DNA from: an uncultured Collinsella sp.
GTDB taxonomy: Bacteria > Actinomycetota > Coriobacteriia > Coriobacteriales > Coriobacteriaceae
DNA length: 11,897 bases
Direction of reading: 5' to 3'
Assembly: GCA_900548255.1 (NCBI GenBank)
Contig: URKH01000065.1
Location: 1 to 11,897 of the forward strand
Shown: piece by piece, positions 1 through 4,994 of the stretch
Layout: each line of letters starts with the position of its first letter
Numbering within the stretch: position 1 is the first letter of the stretch
Program-made: the position numbers and the translations under genes
The notes under the pieces: generated by a model
What the model was told of the DNA's origin: nothing
Database searches by the model: none
Seen by the model: the letters and a program-made list of their open reading frames with translations, nothing else

Positions 1-54
1 CGGCTCAGGGCGATATACGCCGTGATGCGCGACCGGGTGCCCTACCGGGAGTAG
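1..54 (+). CDS. C-terminal end of an upstream gene, possibly an IS110-type transposase
   Basis: The window opens inside a plus-strand frame that reads 17 residues (RLRAIYAVMRDRVPYRE) before a TAG at 52-54. The pattern of basic residues, an IYAVMRD core and a short PYRE tail resembles the extreme C-terminus of IS110/IS116-type transposases, as far as I can judge from so few residues. It could equally be the tail of another basic protein. It is convergent with the antitoxin gene, with 41 nt between the two stop codons. If it is a transposase, an insertion would explain why no toxin gene follows the antitoxin. Confidence 0.4.
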   Translation, partial: RLRAIYAVMRDRVPYRE

Positions 55-85
55 CGTCGAAGGTTGACAAAACTATAGGAACACC

Positions 86-133
86 CAACGACTAGTCATT
101 GGGGACGTTCTTCAACGACTAGTTGTTGGGGAC
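86..133. repeat. Two tandem 21-bp units with palindromic cores
   Basis: Two copies of CAACGACTAGTYRTTGGGGAC lie at 86-106 and 113-133, a 27-bp period. They differ at two positions. Each core is a near-palindrome centred on ACTAGT: seven of eight pairs match in CAACGACT/AGTTGTTG. The units overlap the last 12 codons and stop of the antitoxin gene. They may be an operator, a mobile-element end or a dispersed genomic repeat, and the sequence alone does not decide between these. Confidence 0.7.
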
Positions 134-317
134 AGTCTTTGCCAAAGGCCCCGTTGGGCGAGATGTCGAACGGGAAGGTGCCGCAGCGATTGAACGCGGC
201 GATAAACATGCGGATGGCGTTGGACGGCGTGGTGCCCACGAGCTGGGTTGCCACCGCGAAGGCCGCCTTTTCCTCGGGCAAGACCTTCGCGACAACCGGG
301 GTCATGTGTTCTGCCAT
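96..317 (-). CDS. RelB/DinJ-family antitoxin-like protein (orphan)
   Basis: This 73-residue protein resembles the RelB/DinJ antitoxins, ribbon-helix-helix proteins that repress their own operon and neutralise an RNase toxin. The family core is visible: a short N-terminal strand (TPVVAKVLPEEK, residues 6-17), then TPSNAIRMFIAAFNRCGTFPF (residues 30-50), which matches the usual TPSEAIRMF...GGLPF pattern. I chose the ATG at 317 because GGAAG lies 4 nt upstream, because the family begins here, and because the longer frame to 392 adds only low-complexity sequence. The next 41 nt downstream hold no room for a RelE/YafQ toxin before the convergent gene ends, so the antitoxin is solitary in this window. 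The last 12 residues and the TGA lie inside a tandem palindromic repeat, so the native C-terminus may have been replaced. Regulation may involve the direct repeats at 430-459. Confidence 0.72.
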   Translation of the reverse strand: MAEHMTPVVAKVLPEEKAAFAVATQLVGTTPSNAIRMFIAAFNRCGTFPFDISPNGAFGKDCPQQLVVEERPQ

Positions 318-352
318 GGCGCTTCCTTTTTGAAACGACGGTGGTGCGGATA

Positions 353-409
353 GATGCGGGCCACGCGGCTGGGCGACGGGCTGTGAAGGCAACCCGATTG
401 GCCCGCATC
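353..409. repeat. 11-bp perfect inverted repeat in the antitoxin leader
   Basis: GATGCGGGCCA (353-363) pairs perfectly with TGGCCCGCATC (399-409) across a 35-nt spacer. It lies 36-92 nt upstream of the antitoxin ATG, so it would fold in the 5' leader of a minus-strand transcript if that transcript begins beyond 409. No known RNA family is recognised. Confidence 0.55.
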
Positions 410-420
410 CGGAGTTTGTT

Positions 421-467
421 TCTGCGGCGTTGGTATTACTTGGTATTCCTAAGTATTACCCCGCAGA
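421..467. promoter_or_regulatory. Three phased 10-bp direct repeats framed by a 7-bp inverted repeat; candidate operator
   Basis: TTGGTATTAC (430-439), TTGGTATTCC (440-449) and TAAGTATTAC (450-459) are contiguous and spaced one helical turn apart. A fourth, inverted unit (GAATACCAC) lies at 470-478. The array is framed by TCTGCGG (421-427) and CCGCAGA (461-467). Ribbon-helix-helix proteins such as RelB commonly bind short tandem sites on one DNA face, so this is a reasonable operator for the downstream antitoxin. On the minus strand the repeats also contain TAATAC, which is -10-like, but no convincing -35 was found. Confidence 0.5.
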
Positions 468-495
468 TAGAATACCACATTCGCCCTACCCTTAC

Positions 496-530
496 AGGTA
501 GATTTTTGGGACATGCCCGTGAATCTACTT
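496..530 (-). repeat. Palindromic repeat, copy 1
   Basis: This 35-nt palindrome reads AGGTAGATTTT at its left arm and AATCTACTT at its right arm around a GGGACATGCCC centre. Its asymmetric centre is the reverse complement of copies 2-4, so it is inverted relative to them. It sits 42 bp from copy 2. The right arm carries mismatches, so it is more diverged than copies 2 and 3. Confidence 0.75.
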
Positions 531-560
531 TTGAGTCTTCGAGCGACGGATCGGAACGCC

Positions 561-628
561 CGTAAAGCAAAAAGGTGGATTTTCGGGCATGTCCCAAAAA
601 TCCACCTGCAAGGCGTTATGAGATTGGA
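561..628 (+). repeat. 68-bp dispersed element with hairpin core, copy 2
   Basis: The element matches 4856-4923 at 64 of 68 positions with no gap. Its core (573-607) is a 35-nt palindrome with AGGTGGATTTT pairing to AAAATCCACCT. One mismatch follows, then GGG/CCC, around an apical CATG. Relative to copy 3, core position 5 and its partner at position 31 both change (A:T to G:C), which preserves pairing. It lies 174 nt beyond the PTS stop, too far to be an obvious dedicated terminator. Confidence 0.85.
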
Positions 629-703
629 GCTTTTTAGGATGGGGCGAAAAGCGTACTTTTCCCAGTTGATAGGCTGAGCAAATTAGGACACGGCTCGGCA
701 CGC

Positions 704-743
704 AGTAGTCCCCGGCGGCAGTTCATTGCCGTCGGGGACTACT
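704..743. repeat. Long hairpin, 17-bp stem with 6-nt loop; possible terminator of the PTS gene
   Basis: The arms AGTAGTCCCCGGCGGCA (704-720) and TGCCGTCGGGGACTACT (727-743) pair with a single mismatch (a G-U wobble in RNA read from the plus strand) around the loop GTTCAT. It begins 59 nt downstream of the PTS stop in the direction of transcription. No T-tract follows on either strand, so it is not a textbook intrinsic terminator. It may be a dispersed REP-like hairpin. Confidence 0.65.
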
Positions 744-801
744 GGATAAAGGCGTTATCAACCGCTCCTCACGTCAATGCATAAGCAAAGCGGTCAAGCG
801 G

Positions 802-2184
802 CTATCCCTCCTGCTGGGTTCCAAAACGACCCCAGAGGCCAAAGGAGAGCACAGCAGCGATAACCCATGTGACCGCGATGCATGCCACAATCATGATGAG
901 GTTCATCGGATTGCCGCTAGGATCAGCATAGACGGGCAGCGAGGTAATACCGGGCATTACAAAACCAAAGCACTTGGCACCCAGAATAACCGTAAGCGCG
1001 CCGCCGATTCCGTCCGCGATCATGGCAGCGGCGAGCGGGGTCTTGTTGGGCACCTGAACGGTAAAGAGCGCCGGCTCGGAGATGCCCATAAAGGCCGAGA
1101 ACGCGCAGGTCATTGCTGCGGACTTAAGCTTCTCATCCTTCATGCGCAAAGCCGCTCCAAAGGCCGCGCCGCTCTCGGCAAGGTTATGGCAGAACGAGAC
1201 GGGCAACAGATAGTCGTAGCCAAGCGTTGCGATGTTCGAAATCTGGATCGGGCTCGTGGACTGATGCATGCCAAAGAGAACGATCAGTGGCATAAAGAAG
1301 CCGAGCAGGAAACCGGCGACAGGCCCCAGAGTCGAGAACAACCAGACAATACCGTTTGCAAGACCGATGCCGCACCAAGCACCGATGGGTGCCAGCACAA
1401 AAAGATTGACGGGGATAACGATGGCCAGCGAAAGCGCTGGTACCACAACGAGCTTGAACAGGTCGGGGATAAACCGATCAATTGCGCGGTACACATAGGC
1501 CAGGCCGATCACGCCAAAGATCACCGGGAACACCGAGTCCGCATAGCTAAATACGGGAACGGCCATGCCGAAGAGCGTGAGCGGGGTCTCACCCGTGCCC
1601 ACAGCGTTAACGAGCGTGGGATACATCAACGAGCCGGCAACGCACAGGGCGAGAGAGCGGTTAACATGGAATTTGTCCGCCGTCGACATCGCCAGCAAAA
1701 ACGGCAGGAAGTAGAACGGGATATCGGAGATCATGTTAAAGATCGCAAAATCGCCCGCACCTGTATCGATTCCAAAGGCCGCAACCACAGCTAGAATGCC
1801 CTTGACGATACCGCCGGCCACCAACGCCGGAATGATCGCGGAAAAGATACCGGTAATGATGTCAAAGATGCGTGCCGAGCGCCCACCCGCGGAATCAGAC
1901 TGCCCGGGATCGGCCGCGACCTCGCCCGCCATCTTGTCGCCGAGCAGCGGCTCGAGCTCGTTGTACACCGCCTCGACGCCGGCGCCGATAATGACCTGCC
2001 ACTGACCGTCCTTTATCTGGGCGCCCAGCGCACCGTCGAGTTTCTTAAGTGCATCGAGATCCGCTTTACTGTCATCCTTGAGGTTGAAACGCAGGCGCGT
2101 GATACAGTGCGTTGCAACCAAAACGTTCTCGGCCCCGCCGACCTTCTCCAACACAGTCGCGGCCAGTTCCTTTTTATCGGTCAT
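802..2184 (-). CDS. PTS beta-glucoside-type transporter, EIIBC component
   Basis: This 460-residue membrane protein would take up a beta-glucoside and phosphorylate it with phosphate relayed from HPr and EIIA. The N-terminal EIIB domain (about 1-75) carries the phosphocysteine motif HCITRLRF with Cys27 and the QWQVIIG segment. A polar linker (about 80-104) leads to the EIIC domain (about 105-455), which has many hydrophobic segments, GMHQSTSPIQI at 305-315 and the signature GISEPALF at 367-374. There is no EIIA domain, unlike BglF-type EIIBCA proteins, so EIIA must be supplied in trans. The ATG at 2184 has AGGGAG 8 nt upstream, which makes it preferable to the GTG at 2193 that overlaps that site. 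The gene starts 12 nt after the 6-phospho-beta-glucosidase stop. The substrate within the glucose/beta-glucoside group cannot be fixed from sequence alone. Confidence 0.93.
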   Translation of the reverse strand: MTDKKELAATVLEKVGGAENVLVATHCITRLRFNLKDDSKADLDALKKLDGALGAQIKDGQWQVIIGAGVEAVYNELEPLLGDKMAGEVAADPGQSDSAGGRSARIFDIITGIFSAIIPALVAGGIVKGILAVVAAFGIDTGAGDFAIFNMISDIPFYFLPFLLAMSTADKFHVNRSLALCVAGSLMYPTLVNAVGTGETPLTLFGMAVPVFSYADSVFPVIFGVIGLAYVYRAIDRFIPDLFKLVVVPALSLAIVIPVNLFVLAPIGAWCGIGLANGIVWLFSTLGPVAGFLLGFFMPLIVLFGMHQSTSPIQISNIATLGYDYLLPVSFCHNLAESGAAFGAALRMKDEKLKSAAMTCAFSAFMGISEPALFTVQVPNKTPLAAAMIADGIGGALTVILGAKCFGFVMPGITSLPVYADPSGNPMNLIMIVACIAVTWVIAAVLSFGLWGRFGTQQEG

Positions 2185-2192
2185 CAGTATCA

Positions 2193-2198
2193 CTCCCT
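2193..2198 (-). promoter_or_regulatory. Ribosome binding site overlapping the upstream stop codon
   Basis: On the minus strand AGGGAG shares bases with the TAG stop (2197-2199) of the 6-phospho-beta-glucosidase gene and lies 8 nt before the ATG at 2184. Termination and re-initiation would therefore occur at one place, suggesting translational coupling of the glycosidase and the EIIBC permease. The site decides the start of the permease gene. Confidence 0.7.
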
Positions 2199-3675
2199 AT
2201 TCCAGATTCTTGCCATTGGACTCGATGCACTTCTGATACCAGTAGAACGAATCCTTCTTGTAACGCTTGGCCGTTCCCTTACCGCAGTTATCGAGGTCAA
2301 CGTAAATAAGTCCGTAGCGTTTATCCATCGTGAGCGGACCGCAGGCAACAAGGTCCAAAAAGCCCCAGATCATATAACCACGCACGTCCACGCCGTCGAT
2401 GACGGCCTCCTTGAGAGCCGCAACATGCTGCCGGATGTAATCAATGCGGTACTCGTCGTGGACCGTCCCGTCCGCCTCGAGCGTGTCACTCGTACCCAGG
2501 CCGTTCTCGGCGATATACAGCGGCAGGCCATAGCGATCGTACATCTGATTGAGCGTGATACGCAGGCCCAGGGGATCGAGCTGCCAGCCCCATTCGCTCG
2601 TCTCGAGATAGGGATTCTTGTTGGCCATCACCAGGTTGCCCGCAGTCTTCTCCCAACCCTGGTCACAGGTGGAAACCTGGGAGAAGTAGTACGAGAAGGA
2701 CAAGAAATCGACCGTATTGGCCGCGATGATATCCAGATCACCCGGTTCCATCTGGATTTCAATCCCCAGCTTGTCAAAGTAGCGGTCCATGTATGCGGGG
2801 TATTTACCGCGCGCCATGATATCGGTGTAGAACCAGTTGGAATACTGGTCATCATGGATCGCCTGCAGGTTGTCCTCGGGACGGCAGGTGGCTGGGTAGG
2901 TACAGAAGCGGGCGATCATACCGCCGACAGGAGTGCCGGGAGAGAGCTCGTGCACCGTCTTGACGGCAAGCGCGTTGGCGATGAACTCGTGATGCAGGCA
3001 CTGGAAAATCGCCTGGTCAAAGTCCTCTCCTTCCTCATCCTTTACCAGACAGACGCCGTCCCACGGGGAGAAGCGTGCAGCATTAAACTCGTTAAAGGGG
3101 AGCCAGAAGTCAACGAGGTCACCAAACTCCCTCACGATGGTCTCGACATAGCGAACAAAGAAGTCGATCGTCTTGCGGCTCTTCCAGCCGCCGTACTTAA
3201 CCACCAGGTTGACGGGGATATCGTAGTGCAGCATGGTGACGAACGTCTTGATGCCGTGGCGCTTGCACTCCCCCAGCATGCTGCGGTACCACTCGATGCC
3301 CTCGCGGTTGGGTTCGGCGTCGTCGCCGTTGGGAAAGATGCGGCTCCAGCACACCGAGGTGCGGAAGAGCTTGAGGCCCATCTCGCCAAACAGCGCGATA
3401 TCCTCTTTATAGTGGTGGTAGAAATCGTTTCCTCGGCGGAACGGATAGAACTCGGTGCCATCGTCTGCAAGTGCGGCCACCAGCTCATCATGGCTAAAGG
3501 GGTTGTTGTGGTGCTTCTCCTCGATCTGGTCGCGCGTCCACGTGCCGTCGAGCCAGCGGCAATCTTGAGTCGACTTGCCTTTGCCGCCCTCATTCCAGGC
3601 TCCGTCTGCCTGCGAGCACGAAATCGCCCCGCCCCACAGGAAATCGGAATCGAAGCCGGTCTTGATCTTGCCCAT
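2197..3675 (-). CDS. 6-phospho-beta-glucosidase, glycoside hydrolase family 1
   Basis: This 492-residue cytoplasmic enzyme would hydrolyse the 6-phospho-beta-glucoside delivered by the adjacent PTS permease to glucose 6-phosphate and an aglycone or glucose. It is full length for GH1. The N-terminus has FLWGGAISCSQADGAW (residues 13-28). The acid/base is Glu196 in FNEFN, and the nucleophile is Glu390 in YIAENG. The C-terminal MDKRYGLIYVDLDN (450-463) contains Lys452 and Tyr454 at the positions that bind the sugar phosphate in this subgroup, which supports a 6-phospho specificity. The ATG at 3675 follows GGGAGG with a 4-nt gap. It is the first gene of a two-gene operon with EIIBC. I do not assign a bgl letter because paralogues are common. 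Confidence 0.94.
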   Translation of the reverse strand: MGKIKTGFDSDFLWGGAISCSQADGAWNEGGKGKSTQDCRWLDGTWTRDQIEEKHHNNPFSHDELVAALADDGTEFYPFRRGNDFYHHYKEDIALFGEMGLKLFRTSVCWSRIFPNGDDAEPNREGIEWYRSMLGECKRHGIKTFVTMLHYDIPVNLVVKYGGWKSRKTIDFFVRYVETIVREFGDLVDFWLPFNEFNAARFSPWDGVCLVKDEEGEDFDQAIFQCLHHEFIANALAVKTVHELSPGTPVGGMIARFCTYPATCRPEDNLQAIHDDQYSNWFYTDIMARGKYPAYMDRYFDKLGIEIQMEPGDLDIIAANTVDFLSFSYYFSQVSTCDQGWEKTAGNLVMANKNPYLETSEWGWQLDPLGLRITLNQMYDRYGLPLYIAENGLGTSDTLEADGTVHDEYRIDYIRQHVAALKEAVIDGVDVRGYMIWGFLDLVACGPLTMDKRYGLIYVDLDNCGKGTAKRYKKDSFYWYQKCIESNGKNLE

Positions 3676-3745
3676 AGTTCCTCCCTCTATGTGACGTCCC
3701 TTTCGACGCCATCAATATACGAAGGATTTTGAGCAAGAAAAATAG

Positions 3746-3766
3746 CATAGAAAAGGCTAATCTATG
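3746..3766. promoter_or_regulatory. Candidate operator between the divergent bgl operon and AraC-type regulator
   Basis: CATAGA (3746-3751) and TCTATG (3761-3766) form a perfect 6-bp inverted repeat with a 9-nt spacer. It lies near the middle of the 162-bp region that separates the start codons of the divergent genes. Its position suits control of both promoters by the AraC-type regulator. AraC proteins more often use direct repeats, so another regulator is possible. On the minus strand TATATT at 3714-3719 is a plausible -10 for the bgl operon without a good -35, as expected for an activator-dependent promoter. Confidence 0.4.
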
Positions 3767-3837
3767 TCAGATTTTTTGATAGTCTGCCATTAGGAAGGCA
3801 AAGGATACCGTTCAACCAAACCCCTTGGAGGCATCGC

Positions 3838-4830
3838 ATGAAAGACCACAGGCTTAAGCACCTCCTCTATGCCCACTCCCCATCGGAGGACTGGCATCTG
3901 GAACACCCGGGGCAGCTAAGTCCCCGATACCGAAACATCCCGCAGGTCGAGATCAACGAGCGCCAGGTCTACCTCTTTGATTGGGAGAGCACCCTACAGG
4001 AAAGCCCCATCGGCCTGATCAGGGAGACGAGGTTCACCGACGTCCCCGCCCATATCAATCACGATATGGAACTCACCTTTATCTATGACGGAACCTGCGA
4101 GTTTGTTATCAACGGGCGCGCTCTCAGCCTTAAGACCGGCGATATCCTCATCTGCAACACCGGGGTCGTGCGCAGCTCGCCCAACATCAAGGGGGAAAAC
4201 GATATCGTCATTTCGATGGTCTTTCGCAAGGAGTTCTTCGACTCGGTCTTTCTGAGCCGCCTGCCGGGCGCAAGCTCGCTCACCAATCTCCTCTTTGATT
4301 TTGTATCCAAGAACCGCCAGGCAACGCGCTATTTGGTGCTGCCGGAGGACTATGCCCGCCAGGCCCGAGGAATCATCGAACTACTCTATGTTGAGTACCA
4401 CTTTAAGGATCTCTACTCTAACGAGCTGATGACCGATCTCGCAAGCGCCCTGTTTTTAACCATTATCCAAGGGCTCTACCGCAGGCGGGAATCGTTTGAC
4501 CAAAAATCAACCGACGACGACCGCATCGTACGGGTGCTCAAACACGTGGAGCAGGAGTACAAGACCTGCACGCTCGAGAGCGCCGCGGCCATCGCAGGAT
4601 ACAGTCCCGCCTACCTCAGCAACCTCATCAAGGAGAAAACAGGGCGCACGTTTTCGCAGATCAAGCTCGACCAGCAGCTCAGCGAAGCCGCTTATCTGCT
4701 CAACAACACCGGGCTCTCGATTACGCGCGTGGCCCAAAAGGTGGGCATTTCCAACATGTCGTATTTTTACGCCAAATTCAAAGACGTGTTTGGCATGACG
4801 CCCAAGGCGTACCGGGGGCTTTCAAAATAG
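3838..4830 (+). CDS. AraC-family transcriptional regulator with N-terminal cupin
   Basis: This 330-residue protein is likely the local regulator of the divergent beta-glucoside operon. Residues about 63-130 form a cupin-like ligand-binding segment (RFTDVPAHINHDMELTFI, then LSLKTGDILIC). Residues about 228-328 form the paired helix-turn-helix domain: the first HTH is LESAAAIAGYSPAYLSNLI (246-264) and the second is ITRVAQKVGISNMSYFYAKF (295-314), followed by the family end GMTPKAYR. The ATG at 3838 has TTGGAGG 7 nt upstream. It replaces the BglG/LicT antiterminator often found with beta-glucoside PTS operons. The ligand is unknown; a sugar or sugar phosphate is the natural guess. Confidence 0.9.
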   Translation: MKDHRLKHLLYAHSPSEDWHLEHPGQLSPRYRNIPQVEINERQVYLFDWESTLQESPIGLIRETRFTDVPAHINHDMELTFIYDGTCEFVINGRALSLKTGDILICNTGVVRSSPNIKGENDIVISMVFRKEFFDSVFLSRLPGASSLTNLLFDFVSKNRQATRYLVLPEDYARQARGIIELLYVEYHFKDLYSNELMTDLASALFLTIIQGLYRRRESFDQKSTDDDRIVRVLKHVEQEYKTCTLESAAAIAGYSPAYLSNLIKEKTGRTFSQIKLDQQLSEAAYLLNNTGLSITRVAQKVGISNMSYFYAKFKDVFGMTPKAYRGLSK

Positions 4831-4855
4831 GAGTACCGAAGGACGAGGTACGGCA

Positions 4856-4923
4856 CGTAAAGCAAAGAGGTAGATTTTCGGGTATGTCCCAAAAATCTAC
4901 CTGCAAGGCGTTATGAGATTGGA
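4856..4923 (+). repeat. 68-bp dispersed element with hairpin core, copy 3
   Basis: This copy is co-linear with 561-628 and differs at four positions. Its palindromic core (4868-4902) has AGGTAGATTTT pairing with AAAATCTACCT. It begins 25 nt after the regulator stop, between two convergent genes, and could act as a bidirectional terminator because the arms are A/T-rich near the apex. Identity extends beyond the palindrome on both sides (CGTAAAGCAAA on the left, GCAAGGCGTTATGAGATTGG on the right), which suggests a copied element rather than a convergently evolved terminator. Confidence 0.85.
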
Positions 4924-4959
4924 ATTGTCGGAGGACCGGGTTTGCCCCGCGCATCTAAA

Positions 4960-4994
4960 AGGTAGATTTCTAGGCATGTCCCAATAATCTACTG
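4960..4994 (+). repeat. Palindromic repeat, copy 4, overlapping the ABC transporter stop
   Basis: AGGTAGATTTC and ATAATCTACT flank the GGCATGTCCC centre, in the same orientation as copies 2 and 3 but more diverged. The TAG stop (4970-4972) and last seven codons (SRLLGHA) of the ABC gene lie inside it. It is 37 bp from copy 3. Confidence 0.75.

Larger units (their letters stand above)
318..801. other. Gene-free interval rich in repeats
   Basis: No credible coding sequence is present between the antitoxin start and the PTS stop. The interval contains an 11-bp inverted repeat (353-363/399-409), phased 10-bp direct repeats (430-459), two oppositely oriented copies of a 35-bp palindrome (496-530 and 573-607), a small hairpin at 643-663 (GAAAAG-CGTA-CTTTTC with flanking G:C pairs) and a 17-bp-stem hairpin at 704-743. 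The short frames here have no family resemblance and no ribosome site. Confidence 0.7.

Noticed and set aside
64..69. TTGACA as a plus-strand -35 element
   Set aside because: No -10-like hexamer lies 16-18 nt downstream and no plus-strand gene follows.
430..459. Possible CRISPR or minisatellite from the 10-bp direct repeats
   Set aside because: The units are contiguous without spacers and far too short for CRISPR; an operator-like array is a better fit.
2107..3732. 541-codon plus-strand open frame opposite the GH1 gene
   Set aside because: It mirrors the codon structure of the 6-phospho-beta-glucosidase, whose catalytic motifs are intact, and its translation shows no family resemblance. Long antisense frames are common in GC-rich genes.
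3676..3837. BglG/LicT-type antiterminator site or riboswitch in the bgl leader
   Set aside because: No terminator hairpin with a T-tract and no overlapping antiterminator stem was found; the only clear element is a short dyad.
4868..4994. Simple intrinsic terminator pair between convergent genes
   Set aside because: Termination may still occur here, but near-identity with 561-628 extends well outside the stem, so a dispersed element explains the sequence better.
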